Assembly: GCA_964427875.1 (NCBI GenBank)
Contig: CAYRVX010000010.1
Location: 1 to 64,000, forward strand
From: CAYRVX01 sp964427875
GTDB lineage: Bacteria; Planctomycetota; Phycisphaerae; SM23-33
Direction of reading: 5' to 3'
DNA length: 64,000 nt
Part shown: piece by piece, positions 58,283 to 64,000 of the stretch
How positions within the stretch are numbered: the stretch's first letter is position 1
Layout of the letters: each line of letters opens with the position of its first letter
The notes under the pieces: generated by a model
Seen by the model: the letters and a program-made list of their open reading frames with translations, nothing else
Told to the model about the DNA's origin: nothing
The model's database searches: none
Position numbers and translations under genes: made by a program

Positions 58283-60850
58283 CTACTTGCGCAGCAGCAG
58301 CCAATGGGTGCCTGTGTCCTTGTTCAGTGTGATCCGGTACGTTCCGCCGGCGTATTCAGCGGGCATCGGAGCCGTCTCCTTGCCGTCGGGTTTCAGGCCG
58401 ACCAGCACGAGGCCGCCCGGCGCCCGGATCGTGAGCTTGCCGACGACCGGTTCGCTCAGGAGGGGCATCCTCCCGCCGGGCGAGGCGACCACGCGGGCTA
58501 CGGCGGAGATCAGGATTCGCCGCGACCGGCCGACGGGCTTGCCGTCGAGGGCCGTCACGGCCACCGCCGCCTTGGGCGTCTCGATCGCAAACGTGACGTC
58601 CGCGAGCCGGAGCGTCCGGCCGCCGATCCAGCCGTGGGCCGCCTGCGTGGCGCCGGCGTCGATGGTCTGGCAGCCCCTCACCCAGTTCCGCGTGAGCTGC
58701 CCCGTGTCGCTGCGGACGAAGTCCTGGCCGGCGGGAATGAAGTCCTTGTTCCTGTCCGTGACGACGGTCACGCCGGCGGGGAGCTTCGTCTCGGCGTCCC
58801 AGTCCAGCTCCTTCACGTCCGGCAGGCCGAACGTTACCTTGCTCTGCTCGATCAGCGTGCGCACCGTCGCCATGTTCCGCGGGTGGCTGTCCTCCATGTA
58901 GAGCTTCTGCCGGTCGAGCCGGATGCAGCAGGTCCTCTCGGCGGGCTTGACGTCGCGTCGGAAGGCGACGGCCGCGGCGGGCATCGTGGCGTGCAGGCCC
59001 GGGTCGGGGAACGACGACCACGTCCCCGGCCGCGTCGGCTTGCCGAAGGTGCGCTGCGAGTAGTTGTAGATCATCGGCGCGTCCAGGCCCTGAAGGGCGC
59101 AGATGCTCGCCACGTACAGCGGGGCCGTGAAGCGGTCGACGTTGGGATAGGGCACGTTCCATTCCGTGATCGCCACCGGCTTGCCGTAGGCCTGGCCCGT
59201 GACGAAGTACGTGGCGTAGTTGCCCTTGTACCGCGGGTTCGCGCTGAGCGCCTCGCTGCGGCCGTAGGAGTGCACGTCGATGATCCCGCTGGCCGTCAGC
59301 GCCGGCAGGCCGAACATCGACATGTTCCCCCACATCTGCGTCGTGGAGACGGGCACCTTCACGCCGACTGTCTCGAGGTGCTTGAGCATGCGCACGTTCC
59401 AGGCATGCTCCCAGTCGTTGAGGAACAGCTTGCTCGCTCCCGGCACCCACGTTCTGCCCGTCTCGGCCGGTTTCAGGCCCCACCTGGCGGCGAAGGCCTT
59501 GACGGCCTCGGTGAACAGCCTGTTGTGGTACGGGTTGTTCTTGTCCGCGAGCATCAGGTTGCCGAAGTGGCACGTCAGGTCGTTCTCGTTGGTGATCAGC
59601 AGGCCCATGACGGCGGGGTCGTCCTTGTAGGCCAGACTGGTGTACTTGTTGACGTGGTTGAGGTACTTGGCGTTGAAGAGCTTCATCAGCTCCTCGATGC
59701 GCTCGTTGAAGTAGCAGAAGCCCTTGCACTCGGCGCCGCGCCGCTTAATCTCGACGAAGCCCTCGCCTATTGCGTCGCCCGCCTTGAACTGGCGCCCGAC
59801 GTGCAGGTCCAGCCAGACGTACACGCCCTCGTCCTTGAGGCACTTGATCCACCAGTCGAGGCGGTCCATGACTTCCGCGTCGAGGTGCTGGGAGTCCTCC
59901 CGCCCCTTGTCGATGACGGTCCGGCCGACCCATCGCGTGGAGTCGTGGTGGTGGAACCGCATGAGGTTGTAGCCCAACTGGGCAATGCGCTTCGCCTGCG
60001 TCTTGATGCGGTCCTTCTCGGCGAAGATGGCGTAGGCCGCGATGTTGCCGCCCCAGAAGCGGACCTCCGTGCCGTCGGCGAAGACCAGCTTGTCGCCCCT
60101 GGCCCGCACGAACCCGTGCCTGCCGGCGGGCCTGTGATTCAGGAAGCTCAGGTCCACCGGGCTGGCGTCGTGGGCCATCGCGTCGGGCCACCACCCGGCC
60201 GTGCTCGACGGCCCGTAACGGTCCGCCGGCGACTTGACGACGCGCCCGCCGGCCGGAAGCGTGACGGTCATGACCACCGAGTGCGCGCCCTCGGCGAGCT
60301 CCTTGCCGACGAACATCGTGCGGATCTGGCCCTTGTTGCCCCGCTCGAAGTAGACGCTTGCGGTTGGCCTGTCGAACTCGACGCGCACTTCCTGCCCGCC
60401 GCCGACCGGCCACCGCCAGCCGGTGTTGTCGCCCAGCAGGACCGGGTTGGGCACCTTGCCCCCGAAGGCCGGGTCGTTCAGCGACAGCCGAAACTCCATC
60501 CCGCCGCCGATGATGCCCGCCAGGGCCCCGGCGGCCTGGAGCTTCCAGGCGTATCGCAACCGGTTCGCGGCCGGGGAGGTGACCTCGCCCGTAACGGTGA
60601 TGCCGAGGTCCTTTACCGTCCCGCTCAGCGGTGCGGCATCGCCCTGCTTCTGCCCGAGCCTGATCCGCGCGCCGGCGTACTTCCACTTGGGCCCCCAGAA
60701 GCAGTAGCTCGCCTTGATCACGGGCGCCTTCTTCAGCAGGACGGCGACCGTACCGTCGTTCGCCGCCGCCATTTCCCAATCGGCCGCCCGAACGCCGGCG
60801 GCAAGCGCGAGCAGAAGGACCGTCCCCGCCATGACGGGATGTCTTGTCAC
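58283..60850 (-). CDS. Secreted large glycoside hydrolase-like protein (TIM barrel)
   Basis: 855 aa from GTG 60850, which has AAGGAG at the ideal 8-nt spacing; an ATG two codons earlier would leave only 2 nt. The signal peptide is VMAGTVLLLALAAGVRA. About residues 20-260 are beta-sandwich. From about 265 a clan-A-like barrel appears: FWGGNIAAYAIFAEKD, QLGYNLMRFHHHDS, LLITNEND (probable acid/base Glu), HSYGRSEAL and PVAITEWNVPYPN (probable nucleophile Glu). The Glu pair at strand 4 and 7 positions is the GH5/GH39-type arrangement. C-terminal beta-domains follow. The exact family and substrate are unknown. It lies in the deacetylase-to-GH130 operon. Confidence 0.8.
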   Translation of the reverse strand: MTRHPVMAGTVLLLALAAGVRAADWEMAAANDGTVAVLLKKAPVIKASYCFWGPKWKYAGARIRLGQKQGDAAPLSGTVKDLGITVTGEVTSPAANRLRYAWKLQAAGALAGIIGGGMEFRLSLNDPAFGGKVPNPVLLGDNTGWRWPVGGGQEVRVEFDRPTASVYFERGNKGQIRTMFVGKELAEGAHSVVMTVTLPAGGRVVKSPADRYGPSSTAGWWPDAMAHDASPVDLSFLNHRPAGRHGFVRARGDKLVFADGTEVRFWGGNIAAYAIFAEKDRIKTQAKRIAQLGYNLMRFHHHDSTRWVGRTVIDKGREDSQHLDAEVMDRLDWWIKCLKDEGVYVWLDLHVGRQFKAGDAIGEGFVEIKRRGAECKGFCYFNERIEELMKLFNAKYLNHVNKYTSLAYKDDPAVMGLLITNENDLTCHFGNLMLADKNNPYHNRLFTEAVKAFAARWGLKPAETGRTWVPGASKLFLNDWEHAWNVRMLKHLETVGVKVPVSTTQMWGNMSMFGLPALTASGIIDVHSYGRSEALSANPRYKGNYATYFVTGQAYGKPVAITEWNVPYPNVDRFTAPLYVASICALQGLDAPMIYNYSQRTFGKPTRPGTWSSFPDPGLHATMPAAAVAFRRDVKPAERTCCIRLDRQKLYMEDSHPRNMATVRTLIEQSKVTFGLPDVKELDWDAETKLPAGVTVVTDRNKDFIPAGQDFVRSDTGQLTRNWVRGCQTIDAGATQAAHGWIGGRTLRLADVTFAIETPKAAVAVTALDGKPVGRSRRILISAVARVVASPGGRMPLLSEPVVGKLTIRAPGGLVLVGLKPDGKETAPMPAEYAGGTYRITLNKDTGTHWLLLRK

Positions 60851-60893
60851 GAGCATTTCTCCTTCGTTGGGGTGTGTCTGTTCAACCGCACGA

Positions 60894-60975
60894 CCCACGG
60901 GTCGCTGCCCGTGGGCTTGGGCGCGAGCGTCGCGTTCTCCGTGTCGCGCGAAGCCCACGGGCGGCGGTCCGTGGG
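60894..60975 (-). repeat. Paired hairpins between aminotransferase and glycosidase genes
   Basis: CCCACGGG (60894-60901) pairs with CCCGTGGG (60908-60915), and CCCACGG (60954-60960) pairs with CCGTGGG (60969-60975). A longer 11-bp alternative joins CCCGTGGGCTT (60908-60918) to AAGCCCACGGG (60951-60961). Mutually exclusive stems in a 142-nt leader ahead of the glycosidase gene could act as an attenuator, or be a duplicated terminator-like repeat. Confidence 0.5.
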
Positions 60976-60992
60976 TATCTTTCCTCCCGCCA

Positions 60993-62159
60993 TCACCCGA
61001 GCACCGCCCCGGCGGCGGCCTTTATCTTGCGGATGACGGCCGTCACGTCCGCTCGTTTGCGGTCCGGATGGTTGGTCAGCATCACCGTGCGGTTCAGGAC
61101 GTCCAGTGAGGCGGCGCACATGCCCTTCGTGTACTTCCTCCGGCACCGGCGGTTCGCCGGCAGCTTGAACGCATCCAGCGCCGGGTGGTGCGCGCCGCGG
61201 TGGTTGAGGATCGGGTCCCACTCGGTATACACGTGGCGGCCGGTCTTGCCCGCGACGGTCCCGCCCGTCAGCCGGGCGAAGTCCTCCGCCTGTGCCGGGG
61301 ACGGCAGCGTGAACATCACGTGCGAGCCGCATTCGTGATCCGGGCTGTTCGCCCGGATGGGCGCCAGGTGCGTCGAGGCCGTCTCGCGCAGTATGCGACG
61401 CTTCTGCCGCCGCATGGCGCGGATCATCGGGTCGATCCGGTCGAGCTGGACGTTCATCATCGCGCCCTCGAGCTCCGAGGCCCGCGAGCCGTTGCTCGTG
61501 AACGGGCGGAAGCCGTCCTTGCGGCCGTCCCAGTAGAAGCGGCAGCAATCGATCACGCACCCGGCGCGCTCGGCGGCCTTCGCGTCGTTGGTCGCTACGG
61601 CCCCGCCCTCGCCGCAGGTCATGTGCTTGTAGTAGTTGAAGCTGAAGGCCCCGGCGTGGCCGATGGACCCGAGCTTTCGCCCCTCGTAGGAGCCGCCGAT
61701 GCCCTGGCAGGCGTCCTCGACGACCAGGAGCCCGCGCCTCCTCGCGACGCGCATGATCCGCCTCATGTCGCACGGCAGGCCCCACATGTGGACGGGAACC
61801 ACCGCCCGCGTCCGCCGGCCGATGGCCTCATCCAGGGCGTCGGGATCCATCGTGATCGAATCGTCGACGTCCACGATGATGGGGATCGCCCCGGCCGCCA
61901 GGACGGAGATCGGCGTGGCCATGTACGTGCAGGCGGGCACGGCCACCTCGTCGCCGGGGCCGACACCCAGCCCCGCCAGCGCGGCCGTCAACGCCGTCGT
62001 CCCGCTGGAGGTCATCCACACGTGCCTGACGCCGAGGTACCTCGCGTAGCGCCGCTCGAACCGCTCGCACTGCCCGCCCAGCTTGCCGTAGCGGAAGATC
62101 CGCCCGCTGAGCAGGACCTTGGCGATGGCGTCCACTTCCTTCCGCCCGACTCGCAACAT
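60993..62159 (-). CDS. DegT/DnrJ/EryC1/StrS-family aminotransferase
   Basis: 388 aa PLP-dependent aminotransferase of the sugar-nucleotide type. Landmarks: TSSGTTALTAALAGLGVGPGDEV split as SSGTTALTAAL and GVGPGDEVAVPACTYMAT; VVPVHMWGLPCDM; LLVVEDACQGIGG; and FSFNYYKHMTCGEGGAV with Lys178 as the Schiff-base lysine. The family usually makes 3- or 4-amino-deoxy sugars on nucleotide carriers, or acts as a dehydratase. Its presence in a glycan-breakdown operon is odd. Start ATG 62159 (GGAGAGG 7 nt upstream) rather than a start 60 nt earlier. It lies 16 nt after the deacetylase gene. Confidence 0.93.
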   Translation of the reverse strand: MLRVGRKEVDAIAKVLLSGRIFRYGKLGGQCERFERRYARYLGVRHVWMTSSGTTALTAALAGLGVGPGDEVAVPACTYMATPISVLAAGAIPIIVDVDDSITMDPDALDEAIGRRTRAVVPVHMWGLPCDMRRIMRVARRRGLLVVEDACQGIGGSYEGRKLGSIGHAGAFSFNYYKHMTCGEGGAVATNDAKAAERAGCVIDCCRFYWDGRKDGFRPFTSNGSRASELEGAMMNVQLDRIDPMIRAMRRQKRRILRETASTHLAPIRANSPDHECGSHVMFTLPSPAQAEDFARLTGGTVAGKTGRHVYTEWDPILNHRGAHHPALDAFKLPANRRCRRKYTKGMCAASLDVLNRTVMLTNHPDRKRADVTAVIRKIKAAAGAVLG

Positions 62160-62175
62160 GGCTTGGCCTCTCCTT

Positions 62176-62928
62176 TCAGCTTCCCCGCGTGCTCCGGATA
62201 TACTTGCCGACGGCCGCAACGGTGTCCAGCCAGATCCCGCCGGCGGGATCCAGGCAGTGACGGCACAGGGCCTCCAGGGCCGCCGCGTCCGTCGTCTGGC
62301 GAATGCCCGCCTCGCCGATCTCGTGGCCGAAGAGGATCAGCCAGCCGCATTCCTCGGCGGTCCGATCGACCATACCCCGAAGCTCGTCGAAGCTTCGCGT
62401 GTCCGCCTCGACGCTGAAGACCTGGGCCAGGTCGCAGAAGGACGGGGCGTTGTGCGTCTCGTTGAAGCCGTCCCGGCCGACGATGAAGTGCCTGGCCACC
62501 AGCGGCACGTAGCTCCGGACGTCCTCGCCGCGCCCGACGAACTTCTGTCCGCACGGATAGGCGAAGGTCTCGCACGCCACGCCCAGGCGGTCGGCGATGG
62601 CCTCGTTGGCCTCGAGCAGCTCGTCCTCCATTCGCCGAAGCGTGTAGTCCTCCAGCGCCCGCTGGCGGGCGAAGGGGAAGTTCCCGCTGCACGGGTGGTT
62701 CCGCGAGTGGTTGCCGATCTCGTGGCCGCCGGCGACGGCGAGCCTCCACGCCTCCAGTCGCTCCTCGACGCCGGCTATCGAGACGTAGAACGTCGCCCTC
62801 GCGCCGCAGGCGTCGAGGATCGCCATGCCGCGGTCAACCTGGCTGAGGCGGGCGTCGTCGAAGCTCAAGCTCACGGCCGCCCGCCTGCCGTCGGGCCAAT
62901 GGAATGCCCGTTCTGATTCGCTGCTCAT
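62176..62928 (-). CDS. Polysaccharide deacetylase (NodB-fold) family protein
   Basis: 250 aa, no signal peptide. NodB motif 1 is SFDDA (Asp24/Asp25) and motif 2 is HEIGNHSRNH with zinc ligands His74/His78. FAYPCGQ matches the motif-3 region and ILFGHEIGE the last one. It should remove N- or O-acetyl groups from a sugar or small glycan in the cytoplasm (no leader seen). ATG 62928 is preceded by AGGGAAGGG. First gene of the operon ending with GH130; the leader holds the hairpin 62948-62969. Confidence 0.87.
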   Translation of the reverse strand: MSSESERAFHWPDGRRAAVSLSFDDARLSQVDRGMAILDACGARATFYVSIAGVEERLEAWRLAVAGGHEIGNHSRNHPCSGNFPFARQRALEDYTLRRMEDELLEANEAIADRLGVACETFAYPCGQKFVGRGEDVRSYVPLVARHFIVGRDGFNETHNAPSFCDLAQVFSVEADTRSFDELRGMVDRTAEECGWLILFGHEIGEAGIRQTTDAAALEALCRHCLDPAGGIWLDTVAAVGKYIRSTRGS

Positions 62929-62947
62929 AGCCCTTCCCTCACCGAAG

Positions 62948-62969
62948 CCCAGCCGTGGCAACGGCTGGG
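62948..62969. repeat. AAGCCCAGCC-type hairpin in the deacetylase leader
   Basis: CCCAGCCGT (62948-62956) pairs with ACGGCTGGG (62961-62969) around GGCA. It is preceded by GAAG, giving GAAGCCCAGCC as in the hairpin at 19639. It lies between divergent genes, 20 nt before the deacetylase start, so here it is not a simple terminator. Confidence 0.5.
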
Positions 62970-63139
62970 TCGGCCCACTGACGCCGCGAGCAAACGCCTG
63001 ACAAGGAACGAGTCTACCGATTACACGAATGTCACGAGTGGAGAAAGGAAAAAGGCGGGAATCGACGAACCGGGGAACTGTTGAACGAGTCCCGACGATC
63101 TGGTACCCGTGCACCGGGACAGGACGAAAGGGACGGACG

Positions 63140-64000
63140 ATGACGCATCGAGGATTCGCATGGCGAGTGGCGCCCGCGTTCGCGGCGCTCCTGCTGATCG
63201 CGCCGGCCGAGCGGACCGCCCGGGGCGCCGACCTCGGCAAGGTGCCGAGATATCACGTCCTGGAAGTGGCGTTGAAGGGCCCTCGGCAGGGGCCGTCGGA
63301 CACCCCGGCCCGCGACGTCGAGCTGGCGGTGTCGTTCCGTCACGAGGCCGGCGGCGAGACCGTACGCGCCGTCGGGTTCTGGGACGGCGACGGCAAGGGC
63401 CGCCCGACCGGCGGCGTCTTCAAGGTCCGCTTCTGCCCGACGCGCGTCGGGCGGTGGCGCATCGTACGCGCGGAATCGAATCGCAAGGAGCTCAGCGGCC
63501 AGCGGGAGGGCGACGAGCTGGTCTGTGTCCCCTCGAAGCATCCGGGCCGCTGGGTCCCCGACGGGCGCTGGTACGGGAGATCGGACGGCTCGCACCCGTA
63601 CATCGTCGGCAACACGCATTACACGTTCCTGAGCCGGCGAACCGATCGAGGCGCGGCGAAGACCGATCCGGTGGCCGACATCCGCGCCAACGCGGGGTAT
63701 TTCAAGAAGCTTCGTTTCTCGCTCGGCGGCGGGCGCTACACGCACCCGACGGACAAGCCGTTCCTGGACGATTCCGGCCGCCCCAGCGACCACGGGCGGT
63801 TCTCCCTGCGCCCCAACCCGACGTGGTTCCGTCGACGCGTCGATCCGGTCATCCGCGAGGGCTTCGCGACCGACCTGATCTGCGACCTGATCGTCTGCGG
63901 GCCGGACACGCGAGAGATCCGCTCGACGCTCCAGGGCGACCCGAGCCCCTGGCTGCGCTACCTCGCGGCCCGCTACGGGGCGTATCCCAACGTGTGGTTC
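63140..64000 (+). CDS. Secreted glycoside hydrolase with DUF5060-like N-terminus (partial, runs off the window)
   Basis: 287 codons, open to the end of the window. The signal peptide is WRVAPAFAALLLIAPA. Residues about 35-125 resemble the DUF5060 beta-sandwich (PRYHVLEVALKG, VRAVGFWDGDGKG, FKVRFCPTRVGRWRIV). A TIM-barrel start follows (GRSDGSHPYIVGNTHYTFL, then NAGYFKKLRFSLGG and LAARYGAYPNVWF). Families with this plan act as secreted glycosidases on plant or algal glycans. AAGGGA is 6 nt before ATG 63140. It is divergent from the deacetylase operon; the C-terminus and active site are outside the window. Confidence 0.8.
   Translation, partial: MTHRGFAWRVAPAFAALLLIAPAERTARGADLGKVPRYHVLEVALKGPRQGPSDTPARDVELAVSFRHEAGGETVRAVGFWDGDGKGRPTGGVFKVRFCPTRVGRWRIVRAESNRKELSGQREGDELVCVPSKHPGRWVPDGRWYGRSDGSHPYIVGNTHYTFLSRRTDRGAAKTDPVADIRANAGYFKKLRFSLGGGRYTHPTDKPFLDDSGRPSDHGRFSLRPNPTWFRRRVDPVIREGFATDLICDLIVCGPDTREIRSTLQGDPSPWLRYLAARYGAYPNVWF

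Noticed and set aside
56597..61036. A 1479-codon plus-strand open frame
   Set aside because: It is antisense to the GH130, sulfatase and glycosidase genes, lacks any family motif and has Arg/Val/Gly/His-rich composition typical of a high-GC shadow frame.

Overview
The window is high-GC, gene-dense DNA from a heterotrophic bacterium that degrades complex glycans. Two Cys-type sulfatases, many secreted glycoside hydrolases, Tat-type leaders on secreted enzymes, PQQ/Kelch/FG-GAP propeller proteins, Gfo/Idh-isomerase-ceramidase-type operons and orphan hairpin repeats together suggest the PVC superphylum, most likely Planctomycetota. That placement is inference from gene content; no rRNA or marker gene is present. 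I saw no tRNA, rRNA, CRISPR, phage or transposase gene.

Layout. 1-190: two copies of a hairpin repeat. 251-5690 (-): RbsB/RbsA/RbsC-type sugar ABC importer followed by a secreted beta-helix protein. 5875-13045: isolated secreted enzymes (a glycosidase-like protein, an esterase, a Kelch propeller, a DUF6807/PmoA-like protein) and a GAF-type methionine sulfoxide reductase. 13081-19614 (+): FG-GAP protein, sulfatase, and a second sugar importer in which the binding protein is fused to the first permease. 19771-25469 (+): UroD-like protein plus FGGY kinase, rubrerythrin-like protein, aldo/keto reductase, GH43/130-like propeller. 25550-27902: a decayed gene, a PQQ propeller and two repeat elements. 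27916-38317 (-): four-gene mannosidase operon (GH38-type, GH92, six-hairpin glycosidase, Na+/solute symporter). 38504-39670 (+): second UroD-like protein. 39680-44580 (-): PQQ propeller, Gfo/Idh oxidoreductase, xylose-isomerase-like barrel, ceramidase-like hydrolase. 44808-55770 (+): twelve-gene membrane system. 55808-62928 (-): deacetylase, DegT aminotransferase, glycosidase, sulfatase, GH130. 63140-end (+): partial glycosidase.

Most of the window looks like a set of glycan-use operons. GH38, GH92 and GH130 point to mannose-containing glycans, the sulfatases to sulfated ones, and the two ABC importers and the SSS symporter would bring products in.

The stand-out is 44808-55770. It encodes a MutL/GlmL-type ASKHA ATPase with no glutamate mutase beside it, a KOW/barrel-sandwich-like protein, and two tandem paralogous copies of a five-gene membrane module (small helical subunit, DUF6754-like subunit, polytopic subunit, two-TM subunit with an extracytoplasmic domain, second polytopic subunit). 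Close spacing, start/stop overlaps and one good upstream promoter suggest one transcription unit building an envelope complex of unknown function.
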